Source: Blastobasis lacticolella
Lineage: Eukaryota; Arthropoda; Insecta; Lepidoptera; Blastobasidae
Direction of reading: 5' to 3'
NCBI GenBank assembly: GCA_905147135.1
Contig: LR990049.1
Location: forward strand, 7,457,428-7,521,427
Length of the DNA stretch: 64,000 nt
The position numbers and the translations under genes were made by a program. The notes beneath the pieces were generated by a model, which ran no database searches, was not told the origin of the DNA, and saw only the letters and a list, made by a program, of their open reading frames with translations. This document shows positions 47,835 to 58,962 of this stretch, piece after piece; positions within the stretch are counted from its first letter, which is position 1; each line of letters starts with the position of its first letter.

Positions 47835-50282
47835 CTAGAGAATACAATGGGGCCACACACAGCAAAGAATGTAATAATTTGTAATGTTTTATGCTGAAAC
47901 TGTACACATTGACCGTATGGTATTCTCTTTACAATCATAAATGACATACAAGGCGACCATTATCTTAAAGACTGATCTTCTAGGAAGGACATCTAAAGAC
48001 CAGCATTTCAGCGGCCATTATTAGCTGAAATCGAACTAACTGAACCATGATCCACTGTGGTACCTTTTCACAGAAAATATTATAGTGACATTTCATTACC
48101 TCACAAGGAAATTCATTACAACACTTACTGCGAAAAGGTTCCACAGTCGGCCACGATTCAGTTGGTTCGTTTTCCCAAATACAAACAAAAGGGATCTAAT
48201 TGAAACTCTATATTGATTATGTAAACGACTTGTATTGTATATAATTTCACCCAAGGGTCGGCTGCAGTGGGTGGGACACGTGTCTTATCGTTAATGACCG
48301 CTTCTTAATTAATAGCTGGGTGACACTTTGCGGTCTCTGCGAGCCTAGTACAGGCACTTTAAAATAATAGGTTATCCAGCAACTACGTACGAAGTACATG
48401 AAAAGAAACTGTTTCAGAGCTATGCCAATTGTCCGTGTCACAACAATAAGAGACACCTAATGAATAAACCAGTGTAATTTTTGGTAAGTGATGTAAAAGA
48501 TTATATTTATAATGAAATGTCGTTTTTTTGTACACTATATCATTATTGACAGTGAACGAAATTAATCCGGCATAATCATGTCAGTGAATGGTGAATAGAT
48601 TAGATTTCTTTATTTATCCGTGAAAATTACATTTTATCATTATTCGTGTCCCAACATAAGCAACTCACAAGGATATCGTCAAAGGTGTAAATAATAAATA
48701 ACAATGTCATGTATTAATTCTGTCTACTTTAGAAAATACTCAAATCATTCCGGATTTATTAACAGAATCTATGCCGTGGATCACTCTATGGAAAATTCTA
48801 GTCCTAGCCACAGCAAGAAGCATGGGATCCGATAATAAAAATAATTACGTGATCGAAGGTACACGAAATATATTTTAGAACTAGTCTGTCTCTATACTGA
48901 TATTTTAAGTGTAATTCTTATAATGATCAAGGCATTCTCTGGCACTACCCAACCAATATTCTTAATGCCTATTTCATCAGAGAGCTATTATACCTGACCA
49001 ACATGGGCTTTAACTAAATCGTGGGCAAAATCCTACTTATAATGTAACCGTCGTGTGGTGTCCGGCAGACTAGAATAGCACCAATCCCTCATATTCGTGG
49101 GTGTCGTAAAAGGCGACTAATGTTTTCGAGGCAAAAGATCTAGAGTCTACGTAGGCTGGAAAATAAGCAGTAGCTTTTTCCATTGTTATATTTATACACA
49201 GCGATCTCCAAACCGCCTGAAAGCGTGGAGATTATGGCAATAACCTCAGCTCGTAAGAGAGCCCCTAAGTCCTACAGTAGACCTGTGACGATGAATGTAA
49301 ATACGAAACATTAGTTTGGATCTTTGTCTACTTTACGCAAATACTACGGGTTTTCATATAATTTTACATGAATAAGCATAGTATTAGCCCACAATAGCCG
49401 TCACACAAATTTATATCAAATACAATGTGATTCCCGCGGGAACGGGTCCGGAACATAATAACCGAATTTCACACGGACGAAATCGGCGGCAAACGCTTGT
49501 CTCACCTACAAAATACTTTGTCGTAATAATGTACATCTACCCGCAAGCGCATCGTGAGTTGCAACCTACCCACGTTGATGGCCCCTACCTCCGTAACCCC
49601 AAAAAAACCAGCCGTCATCCGCAACCCCGACGAGGGTGCAAGACAGCTGTCTTGTCTACCGATGATGACCAGCGGCGTTTAATTAATAGTTGGTACGGAC
49701 CCATCGCCCGCCACTCCTGCGGTCCTGGTACTTGCATGTATGAGTTGGGAGTTGCACGAATTGTTTTGATGGGCTCACGGGTTGTAATCTGTCTCGAGAG
49801 GGTGTCGAATTTTTGTTTTTGCACCACTCAAGTAGGAAATGAGCGTACTACCCTCCTGTTGATAAGCAGTGGCCTATTATGTATATGTTTAGTGCTTTTT
49901 AGGGCTCTATCATAAGAATAGGTGTTCCGTTAATAACATGATCATTTTGGGTCAACTTGGCCTTGGTTACGTCATAGAGAAAAAATGTTTTATACAGGAG
50001 GGTGACGCTTAGCTATATGATCTAAGGGGTGACGTTAATATCAGTATTCTGTGGCACAAAAATAAATAGTCTGTCTATCTGTCAGTGGTCACTGTATCCA
50101 TAAATGTTTACCAAATACTTTTTAGTCGCATTGTTTCCTAGTCATACTTAGTATTCTTACTTTTATATCATCATCATAAAATCCGCTCTCGCTCCGCCAA
50201 GCCATTTTTAATTGTAGTAGTTTTAATAATATAGTTTCACTTTATATCAGTAATAATAACTAAATTTTATCCAGCTGAACTA
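47835..50282. other. Intergenic DNA upstream of the cuticular gene 3' end
   Basis: Contains the family A tail at 49049-49297. A 162-codon plus frame at 49427-49915 starts in a segment (CGGACGAAATCGGCGGCAAA) that looks like a Helitron-type end and then runs through GC-richer DNA. No domain is recognised, and a 70-codon antisense frame overlaps it. It is treated as unassigned, not as a gene. Confidence 0.4.
49049..49297 (+). repeat. RTE-type tail, family A, longest copy
   Basis: GTCGTGTGGTGTCCGGCAGA, then CGTGGGTGTCGTAAAAGGCG, ACTAATGTTTTCGAGGC, then GCGTGGAGATTATGGCAATA and TACAGTAGACCTGTGACGAT. It gives the forward order for the partial copies at 3622, 34313, 35385 and 54057. Confidence 0.6.
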
Positions 50283-50288
50283 TTTATT
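50283..50288 (-). terminator. Candidate polyadenylation signal AATAAA of the cuticular gene
   Basis: TTTATT on the plus strand reads AATAAA on the minus strand, about 200 bp past the stop codon at 50485. It is the first canonical signal I see downstream. The position is plausible for an insect 3' UTR, but chance matches are frequent in DNA this AT-rich. Confidence 0.4.
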
Positions 50289-50484
50289 TACTGTACATCA
50301 ATGTTTTGGTCGAATTCCGTATGACAACAGCCATAGATGCAAACTTACTTCATAAGCTGGCTCGCTTCTATGAGATAATCCAAAGTTTATCATATCAAAG
50401 AATAGCCACTGTGTGCACATTTATGGTTATTTACAATATGTACGTTAAGTTGTAAATAGTTATTTACAGGTTATTATTGATCAT

Positions 50485-51581
50485 TCACTTGCGTTTCCAC
50501 AAGTAAGAGTTGGCCGAGGAGTAGTCGTAGCTGTACACGGGGGCGGCTGCGGCGTAGGTCGAGTAGGCTGGGACGGAGGCCACGGGGGCGGCAGCGACGG
50601 TGGTGACAGGAGCGGCAGCGAAGGTGGTCACAGGAGCGGCAGCCACAGTGGTGATAGGAGCGGCAGCCACGGTGGTGACAGGCGCGGCCACAGTTTGAAC
50701 GGAGGCGACACGGGCGGCGGTGTATGTCGGCGCGGTGTAGACTGACGCGGTGTAGGCTGGCGCGGTGTAGGCTGGCGCGGTGTAGGCTGGCGCGGTGTAA
50801 GCTGGCGCGGTGTAGGCAGTGTACACAGGGGCTTTGTAGACAGGGGCGGCATACGCGGTGTAAGCAGGGGCGGCATACGCAGTCGTGGCGTAGGCTGGCG
50901 CGGAGTACGATACAGGGGAGTAGGAGGAGTACGCCACAGCCGGAGCGGAGTACGAGTACGCCAGAGGAGCAGAGTAGCCGAACGACGCGTAGCCAGGCTT
51001 GGCGGCGGCAAACCCGATCAGGGCGAGGGCAACGAGCTGCAAAGAAATTATCATAAAAAAATTATAATGCTTTTCAATACAAATATAATAAATAATATAC
51101 CATCGTATGGCGCCAATCGGCTCCCGAGAATATTCAACCAGTCTCAGGGTCCTCATTGGAAGACCGTGGTAAACCTTGGTCAAATACACACACTACAGTA
51201 CAAAGGACACATATGTAGGTACATAAAAATACATGATCTCTTCCAGCCAACATTGTCTGTCACATTAGACAGTGTGTTTACTATTAATCGACACAATATT
51301 AAAGTAAGCGTCTTCTTCTCATAAATATTGATGAAAAGGATTTAAACCATAATCCAGCACCGCAGCTTAGTGAAGGTGTTACATTTTATAAAATCTCTGT
51401 AAAATGATCGAAAAATAGAAAAGTTGGCCTTTTTTTAAAGTAACAGCTGATTAATTTATACCACAAATTCTAAGCAGCCTTTTTCGGATTACAAACATTT
51501 TATAAAATCCCGACATTTTATCTGATGGATGATAAATTATCAAATGGTAACTATTGAAAATTATCTTACCAGCTTGTACAT
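50485..51581 (-). CDS. Low-complexity cuticular protein (two exons)
   Basis: Join exon 1 (51581-51570, encoding MYKL) to exon 2 (51036-50485). The intron 51569-51037 starts GTAAGA and ends TTTCTTTGCAG. The spliced product has 187 residues. Residues 1-16 are a signal peptide (LVALALIGFAAA core, cut before KPGYASF), so it is secreted into the cuticle. Residues 20-80 carry Tyr-Ser-Ala-Pro and AAPAY/AAPVY motifs, 80-101 repeat YTAPA, 119-155 repeat VTTVAAAP, and the end is SANSYLWKRK. There is no cysteine and no chitin-binding Rebers-Riddiford consensus, so it belongs with the AAP-type low-complexity cuticular proteins (often named cuticle protein 16.5-like). It is a structural protein of the exoskeleton. 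A four-codon first exon split inside the signal peptide is a common insect cuticle-gene layout. Extending exon 2 upstream to an ATG at 51189 would give 234 residues with no N-terminal signal peptide, so the spliced start is preferred. Confidence 0.9.
50588..50685 (-). repeat. 24-bp coding repeat VTTVAAAP
   Basis: About four head-to-tail units of 24 bp in exon 2 (protein residues 124-155). Substitutions are mostly silent or conservative (Val/Ile/Phe), which suggests selection on the protein. Confidence 0.85.
50728..50817 (-). repeat. 15-bp coding repeat YTAPA
   Basis: Five to six units of 15 bp; the plus strand reads GGCTGGCGCGGTGTA. They code for residues about 80-109. Neighbouring units are almost identical in DNA, which points to recent slippage or unequal exchange, unlike the more diverged 24-bp units. 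Confidence 0.88.
51037..51569 (-). other. Intron of the cuticular gene
   Basis: 533 bp, phase 0, donor G|GTAAGA and acceptor TTTCTTTGCAG|CTC. It is AT-rich. An 85-codon plus-strand frame inside it is not supported as a gene. Confidence 0.85.
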
Positions 51582-51643
51582 TCTGGCGGTTAGATTTCAA
51601 ACGGCTGTGGGCTGAATGGTGCTGTGACCGTCTTCAGCACAGA

Positions 51644-51650
51644 TTTTATA
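51644..51650 (-). promoter_or_regulatory. TATA box of the cuticular gene
   Basis: TATAAAA on the minus strand, 63 bp before the ATG at 51581. Initiator-like sequences follow at useful distances: GGTCACAGC (A at 51625) and ATTCAGCC (A at 51613). A short 5' UTR of about 30-45 nt results, as usual for insect cuticle genes. Confidence 0.72.
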
Positions 51651-54056
51651 CCAAAAATTTCAAACCGGACTCATCCCAAATCGGTATCACAGTCATATTA
51701 ATGAGGTAAACCTTGCATTCAAGAATGAGAAATTTAGCGACACATTTTGGCATGTGATACAATTAATTCAAGGCTGATGTCGCAAAACTAGTCCACTTAG
51801 CTACTCGTCAATATCAACAAATATCACGATGATGCAAGCGAACATTATAGAACATTTTATTTATTAACGCACTTTGGAGATTTGTGGATGTCACTACGTA
51901 TTGTAACGGATTTTATATTTGTTAATTGATTATTTAGAGTTGTCATCTATTTTAAATAAAATCCGTACCTACTTAACTTTTTCATGACTGTTTAACCCTG
52001 CTTGCACCAAATTCTTAACACGTTTGAGAATGACGTTTAATTTAATTTTTATGTTATTTTTTGTGTAAGTATCTGCTTGAATACGTTTAAAAATTTGGTG
52101 CATGCCGCCCTTAATCTTTTAACTAATCGTTAACTCATCTAAACAAACATTATAGATGCGAATGAAACTCTAGATGTTTGTCAGTTACAATAGCAGCGTA
52201 TTCACGTACTAAACCGAAACAGATTTGGATAAAACTTGACAAGGGGATAAGATGGAGTCCTGGGGGCTTTTTGTCTTCAAAAATAATCAAATTTACGCGG
52301 ATTTTGTAAGAATCATAAAATGATACTTTAAAGATCTTAATATAATAGAGAAAAAAATACTACATCCATGTTTTACGAATACTGCTGTTTTGCTTATTAA
52401 TTTATTTTCTTTAACTTTTAATGTGCTCATTTATATTGATCTAATATATGATATAATGGTTATATAAACTTGATTAATTAAAGAACTAACACAAAAACCG
52501 CGCAGAATATCGACCCAAAGTAACAAGCAACAAAGTTTAAAAAGAAAAACTTTGATAGTTCACAACAAAAAGCAGACTCTCTTTATACGCTGCTAAAACA
52601 ACTTCATCAACACTTTTTTAATGAAAACTCTTTTATAAACAGCTCCATATAGCTTAGGTACATCTACCGTCTAATTGGCCGATATAGGTAGTTACTTAAA
52701 ATAAGTAACATAATTCAGGACGCCATCTGCGTGGTAATAAATAAAAAATAAGAGAGCCATGCCTTGATGGATACCGCCCCAGGGTAATCATAGCTCAAGT
52801 GGCTGTAACGCGCTACAACATAATAAAGATATAGTGCTACAAAACTGGCAGCGAAATGTCCTACGCGAAACGAGGTTGACCCCGCAAACGACTTTCCAGG
52901 GAGGACAATATTGAATGACACACTTCAATGGACCACTTTATTACGTCGAAATGGACGTATTTCTTAATTTTGGACGTTGTTATTGGAGTGTCTTTATAGA
53001 TTCGGCTGTTGGACGATTTTTGTCAATAGTAAAAACTAAATCAAATTCTATGATAAAATTGTCAATCAAAAGTCTGATTCTCTACTTCAAAAAAACGCAT
53101 ACGAAAAACATACGGTCTTCACAAGATTTATGGATCTAACTAAAAGTTTTAGTAAAAAATACTTGCTAAAAATATGTAGGTATGCTAAAAATGATACACA
53201 TTTTAATCATGCATTGCCAAAAAAGCGGGCAAGTACAAGTAGGACCCGCGCCATGAGGATTACTAACTACGAAATAAATTAAACATCTCATCCAAAGTGT
53301 TCAGGCACTCAAATACTCAAAGTAAATTAAAACACATTTTACCAATCGCAAATTCAAAATACAACTCGATTTCGACAAATTCTAGTATGGTTTTTTTTCA
53401 TTCACTGCTCTAAGACCGCGGTTCACTTTGAGGAAATTTTGTGATTCTAGATCTACGGGAATTAGTATGGTAGGAAGGAACTGTTATATCATAATTAGGT
53501 ATGATATCATGATATGATAATATCAATAAAAGACGCTTTATGTTTTGTTTCATTCATGTTTGTTATCTAGCATGGGATTATTTCATAGATATAAAATCTA
53601 TCTACTACGTAGGTGTGCGATATGAGTTGAAAACCACGGTTCGAAAATATGAATCATTCATAACAACTGTCATCCGTGACCTTGCACTATTAAAAATCGG
53701 ATCCTCGCTTTAAATTTATGAGATCTCTATAATACATTGTTTCCTTCTTTTCCATATAAGCCGTTGTTGATATAAACCGGTTTTTGACATCCAAATTTTT
53801 TAATGCCTATTGATTGCTTTGGCGCGGCCAAATATGTTAATGTAGTTTGAATGTGTTCAATGAATAGGTAATTTATGTCATGATTTAACATAAGTTATCA
53901 TAAGGACGATATAATGTCGCCCGTTACAACTGCAATAAAATTAAATAACAGGTAAGACACTAATTTTGGAGCGCCTTTATAAAATGTCAACAACTCAATT
54001 TTTTTTATTTGTATTGCAATGTAATTTTGGCATATTTATTTACTAGTAACAATATA
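51651..54056. other. Upstream intergenic DNA of the cuticular gene
   Basis: AT-rich. No second gene is visible. It may hold regulatory sites for moult-linked expression, but I cannot identify any from sequence alone. Open frames are at or below 74 codons. Confidence 0.45.
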
Positions 54057-54270
54057 TCATCATCACAGCCCATAACAGTCCACTGCAGGACCTAGGGCCT
54101 CTTCCACGAAAGGGGAGGTTATTACCGTAATCTCCACGCTTGCCAGGTGGTTTGGAGATCGCAGTGTTATAAATATAATAATGGAAAAAGCTGCTGCCCA
54201 TTTTCCAGCCTATGGAGACACTTGATCTTTAGTCTCGAAAACATTAGCGCCATGTACGACACCCAAGTAA
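54057..54270 (-). repeat. RTE-type tail, family A
   Basis: ATCATCATCACAGCCCATAA, CAGTCCACTGCAGGACCTAG, CACGAAAGGGGAGGTTATTA, CCGTAATCTCCACGCTTGCC, then CTCGAAAACATTAGCGCC. It is a close relative of 3622-3820 in the same orientation. Confidence 0.65.
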
Positions 54271-54504
54271 CAAAATATACAGCGTGTGGCCTAGAACCGA
54301 GCCTCAATAGGTCATCAGTAATTAAATCATCATGGTCCAAACTAATTAAAATCAAAACTTAACTTTTTGTTTTTTTTTTCTAACAAACTTAATAGTAAAT
54401 TCAATGCAATGCAAACAAAACAATAGTTCCGCACAACTCGATCGAGTTCATTCTGCATCGTACTTATTCGGAGCTACTCGGAACGTCTCGTTGACATTTT
54501 ATGG

Positions 54505-54512
54505 GTTGTGTC
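54505..54512. repeat. 8-bp target-site duplication, left
   Basis: GTTGTGTC directly before the left terminal inverted repeat. The same eight bases follow the right end at 55668-55675. Confidence 0.85.
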
Positions 54513-55667
54513 CATGGACTTACTACCCAAAGGGACTGCGCACTGCTTTGACTAAAACCGGGCAGACCGAGAGTCACCATCGATAGTCCTTTGTCCCTTT
54601 CTAACAGTGTAAACACAATGTTATTGGCATAATCACCGTCATTCTAAATTGACAAGTGTCATGTTTGGTGTTGCCATTATTGGAGAAATATATTTACCGT
54701 GAATTTGGTATTATTATGAGGTAATTCGTACAATCCGAAAAGTAGTTGTCAAAATACCTTTTGATCTACTGAACGTTTCTCCGACAATCGAGTCGACATA
54801 ATTATTAACCTACGACTTTTTGTTCCACAAAATAGATAAAAGGGTTCGGTAATGATTTATCCTACAACACTAGTTTCTAAAGAGAAGTGATAGTACTCGT
54901 CGATATCTACATTTCGGGTGACAGCTGCCAAACTTAAATGTGTTATAACTCGGAACCCGTTGGTCCTAAAACACTAGTTTCTGTAGAGAAATGATAGTAC
55001 TTGTCGAGATCTACATTTTGTATGACAGCTGTCAAACTTAGAACTGTCATCCGAAATGTAGATCTCGATGAGTACTATCGTATTGCTCTAGGAACTAGTG
55101 TTCTAAGACCAATCGTTTCCGAGTTACAACAGTTCTAAGTTTGACAGCTGTCAGGCGAAATGTAGATCTCGACGAAAACTATCATTTTTCTTTAGGAACG
55201 AGTGTTATAGCACCAATAGTTTAGGAGTTATTTTAGTTCAAAGTTTGACAGCTGTCATTCGAAATGTAGATCTCAACAAGTACTATCGTTTCTCTCTAGA
55301 AACTAATGTTTTAGGACCAATGGGTACCGAGTTATAAAAGATTTAACTTTGACAGCTGTCATACGAAATGATGATCTCGAGGAGTGCTATCATTTTACTC
55401 TAGGAACTAGTGTTCTAGGGCCAATAGTTTCCGAGTAGCAGGGTAAGCTTGGGCTGGACCCTGGTGGAAACATGACCTTCAGATTGCACCCGGTCCAGCT
55501 CTGCCTGGCCCTGAGGTCGGTGTCCGCGCCAAATAATAAAAGTAATTCGGAATTTCATCGACAATGGTGGCAACACTAGAAAGGGACACAGGACTATCGA
55601 TGGTGACTCTCGCTCTGCCCGGTTTTAGTCAAAGCAGTGCGCAGTCCCTTTGGGTAGTAAGTCCATG
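54513..55667. mobile_element. Fold-back DNA transposon with 91-bp TIRs and inverted tandem arrays
   Basis: The ends are CATGGACTTACTACCC... and ...GGGTAGTAAGTCCATG. The inverted repeats cover 54513-54603 and 55577-55667 with about two mismatches. GTTGTGTC is duplicated at both sides. Inside are units of about 104 bp centred on GACAGCTGTC (54920, 55024, 55143, 55247, 55351). Units left of about 55045 run opposite to those on the right. No transposase is encoded, so it is non-autonomous. An 8-bp duplication with CA-starting ends fits the hAT or P superfamilies. A unique segment at 55435-55576 sits next to the right TIR. The intact ends suggest recent movement. Confidence 0.9.
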
Positions 55668-55675
55668 GTTGTGTC
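55668..55675. repeat. 8-bp target-site duplication, right
   Basis: GTTGTGTC directly after the right terminal inverted repeat, identical to 54505-54512. Confidence 0.85.
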
Positions 55676-56389
55676 AGCTGATATTATCTTATGCCCTGTA
55701 CCACGACATTGACAAGGTTAGCGATAATATCGTTTTGCAATAATCACTGATTATGAATTGTAACTTTAAATTCTTTTTGTGTGGAATACATGGGTTTTGG
55801 TTAACTAGAATCTTTTCAGAAAAAATACCAATAGACTCTATTTTCAATATTAGCCCCGGTTGTAGGCCACACACTGTATACAACACGACAATGTACCTCA
55901 TTCTAAAACGACGTTATTAAAAACAAACCTAATTGTAACTGAAATCATAGGTATATAACTCAACAGCATCCATTATTAATTCATTGTTAGTACTAATGAC
56001 GAAGATTGTCCCAACCAGGCACAGGAAAAGGGACGCAAAGCAAACAGACTAAATCCTCAAAATCTGATGAATGGGGGACAACTCGGTAACAACCCACTTG
56101 TCAGACGCACCTGTGACGTTGCGTTTTGCATTCCAGTCACTCGTCCGGAGTAACAAATTAGGTGTCTCTGTCTTGCGAGTGGAGACAAAACGTCTGATAG
56201 ACTAATGCAGAATGATATTTTTAATTGTGTTTCGCTTTTCGTGTTCGTAATTTGTGGGAATAGCTGGGAAAGAACTATGGACCTATCTATCTTTAATAGA
56301 AGAGCGTACCTTAGTAGCGGCCCTTCTATTGATTGCAAAATTGCAAAAACGCGACGACAACTTGAAAAAAAAAAACGCGGGCGCGGTTT

Positions 56390-56463
56390 GATTTGGCAGA
56401 TCAGGTAATTACAGTGGAGTGACTGTCATCTGATCACCGTGACTCTGTCAACAGGGGAACCAA
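56390..56463 (-). repeat. tRNA-derived SINE, short fragment
   Basis: Read on the minus strand it holds GGTTCCCCTGTTGACAGAGT, TGACTGTAATTACC-like sequence and CCTGATCTGCCAAATC, in the order of the SINE body at 37905-37977. Confidence 0.68.
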
Positions 56464-57359
56464 GTTTTTTTGTAAGCATATAAGTGCAACTACTCAGGCA
56501 GAGACTATCGTACTAGGTACAAGAGGCAAAAGAAGTGTGTCAGCGTAGTAATTTATAGTATACGAAAATCTCTGCATACATATATAGGAACCCATTATGT
56601 AATTAATTTATCTGCACAATATTTTCAGCTCAAAAAGTAACCTGTTTGCATGTTTATTCCTTTTAAAACCGGCACCAAAACTAGTGTCAAAACATAAACA
56701 TAAAATAGCGTTAATTGAAAACACAAGTTTGTTCATTTCAGGACCCTTGTATCCTGAAACGACATCTGGCGCGGCCTGTTGTCTGCGCCCCTGCGAACTG
56801 TCTACCTTAATGTGCCATTAGGTATGGGTTGCATAGGTGACGGGATATCAACACAACGTACGGGGATCAAGCAAATACGTCTGCGGAAATGTGATAAATT
56901 TGACACCATTGAGAATGATAAATAACCGACTTACATGTATTGCAACAATATGTAACTAATGCACCGAAGTTTACCTGTGTCTTTATCTTTGTGTGGTGCC
57001 ACATTGTAAAACTATCTGGTAAATTTATTTGCACTAGTTGATTAGATAAGAATAAAAGTATACAAGGTTTAGCCAATTGCTTCGATTTGACTAAATACTT
57101 TCTTCGAGTAGGAAGTAGGTAGTTACTCAGACAGAAATCTGACCAACTGCTTGATCGGTTCAGCTGCTCAGAATGGAATGGCAGAGATTACAAACAATTT
57201 TCAAGTTACTTGATACGATTACTTGTATTGGCAGCGACTAGTACTCATTTGGATGCTAATTACCAAATAGGTAATGTGTAGATGACTGGGTATGCCTGAG
57301 TCTATTTTCAGATTCAGGACGAGTGGCGGTCGATCACTGATGTAATTTTCACGAAACTA

Positions 57360-57530
57360 CCTGGCTCGTACGACAACGCCATGGAACAAGCTTCCTGTAG
57401 CCGCATTTTTAAAACGTTGTGACATTAAACAACTATTCTAGGTAGGAGTCTATAGACATCTCAAAGGCCGGCAACGTATTTCGTGACTTCCCGGGTGTTG
57501 TACGGTTTGTCTTCAAGCCATTCGATGCCT
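57360..57530 (+). repeat. Decayed Jockey/CR1-type LINE C-terminal remnant
   Basis: ACGCCATGGAACAAGCTTCC (translating to PWNKLP in one frame) is followed by GTCTATAGACATCTCAAAGG and CCGGCAACGTATTTCGTGAC. WNKLP followed by a basic HLKGRQR-like stretch is the usual ORF2 end of this group. Several stops and frameshifts are present. Confidence 0.5.
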
Positions 57531-58333
57531 CTCACGATACCTGTTATAGAACTAATACGTCACACGACCAATACACCATTGTAATACCTCCTATACTGGC
57601 TTTTTCTTCCCTATGCAGGGACGCAGGACACTGATGCAGGTGCCGACCCTTATCTCGAGCGCGCATATTTGTAAACTTTGTTGGAAAAACTGTATGCTAG
57701 GGACCGAGGGCCTGCACCATTAGGGCCCAAACAGATGTTCGCACAAAACCCTTAATATCAGAATTAGGCAAATTATTATTTTAATAGAATGTAATTTAAA
57801 TGAATAAGTACATCGATAGCAAGTTTTAGACCCACCGCAGTGAAGAGTTTTTGACAGTTGCACAGGAGACGATATTAATATCTCCAAATCCTAAATCTGC
57901 CACTATTAATTTTGTAAAGTTTACCAGGCGTCCAACAATTATTTACAGCGTTCTCTAGACATAATTTCTACATGAAACTTGCAAGTAACGCTGAAAATGT
58001 TGATAGCAAGTTTCTAATTTATGATTTCGTTTTCGAACAGCTGTCGCCATATTCTCGGCATCTTTCTAATAGACTCGCCTACTGGTCATTCTGTCGCTAG
58101 CATCTGCATCTACACGACAGCCGCGCAATAATATTGCTGGCTTGATAAATTAATTGTCACTTATGTGAGCACACAGAATATTATATTGTCAACGTCGCGT
58201 TCTAATTTACTAAATGAGTAATTATAAGAATGTAAGTTGGTCTTAAGTAAATACGTAAATAAATAAAATAAATAGGCACTTATAAAGGTCTTATAGTTCT
58301 TATGAATTTAGGTACCTATATCTCTACGTTAGC

Positions 58334-58420
58334 TTTTATTTATTTATAAAAACTATATAGTACATAAAATACAATTAGCGGACTTAAAGCCATTAAGGCT
58401 TGATCTTCCAGTCAATTAAT
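58334..58420 (-). repeat. Jockey-like LINE 3' tail
   Basis: On the minus strand GCTTTAAGTCCGCTAATTGT, then a TATAAATAAATAAA end. This matches the 3' UTR end of the element at 14525-14897 (GCTTTAAGTCCGCCAATGTA, then TAAATAAATAAATAA). Confidence 0.6.
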
Positions 58421-58740
58421 AGACAATGCAGAAAGGTGCTTTTGCGTGCGACTAGGCCGGACCAGTGGACCAGTTTTTGCAGGGCTGCGATCCCACTAGC
58501 ATCTGTATAGCGTCCGTGTTCCTCTACTGTCAATCTACCTTCATGTAAAATGGGGAACTGATTTCGCGTTGCGTGTAATCACAACCCTCATTTTGTATGA
58601 CTATGGCATCTATGACATTGCGCCCTAGGCGCTGGTCGGGTAGACGCGGCACGAGCGCAGCGTATATGTGGTCACGGAAGGTACAACAAACGCTTTGCTT
58701 ACGCGACGTGAGCACCGCGATCGTGTTACGACAAAAAATA

Positions 58741-58962
58741 GAGTGTGTCTAAATCTTACGAACGCGCCGCGAATGTACCGTTGCAGCAACGGCTCGCGCG
58801 CCGCTCCAGAGCTGTGCGCGTGCAGTTCTTTACAGCAACAGCGCGCGAGCGGCGCGTAACATTCTATCAAGTCAATTAAAGACTTACACATGCGCCACTT
58901 ACGCGCAGCTCAAGCGCAAGCCGTTGCTGCAACTGCGCATTTGCGAGGTTTGGACGTACCCT
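58741..58962. mobile_element. GC-rich MITE, family M2 copy 2, with TA duplication
   Basis: Left end GAGTGTGTCTAAATCTTACG and right end TGCGAGGTTTGGACGTACCCT are imperfect inverse repeats. TA flanks both sides (58739-58740 and 58963-58964), as for Tc1/mariner-type elements. The interior is strongly CpG-rich, with GCAGCAACGGCTCGCGCGCC and a GCGCGCGAGCGGCGCG block that can pair. A 63-codon plus frame and an 88-codon minus frame overlap and are not genes. Confidence 0.65.

Larger units (their letters stand above)
55676..58333. other. Intergenic DNA, no gene recognised
   Basis: AT-rich with a SINE fragment (56390-56463) and a decayed LINE end (57360-57530). Antisense frames of 67 and 93 codons at 56057-56408 lack motifs. 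Confidence 0.45.

Noticed and set aside
50724..51056. Plus-strand 110-codon gene
   Set aside because: It lies entirely antisense over the cuticular exon repeats; the Arg/Cys-rich product is an artefact of repeat codons.
50485..51189. 234-codon single-exon start for the cuticular protein
   Set aside because: The extra N-terminus comes from the intron and has no signal peptide at its start. Splicing MYKL to LVALALIG gives a proper signal peptide with consensus splice sites.
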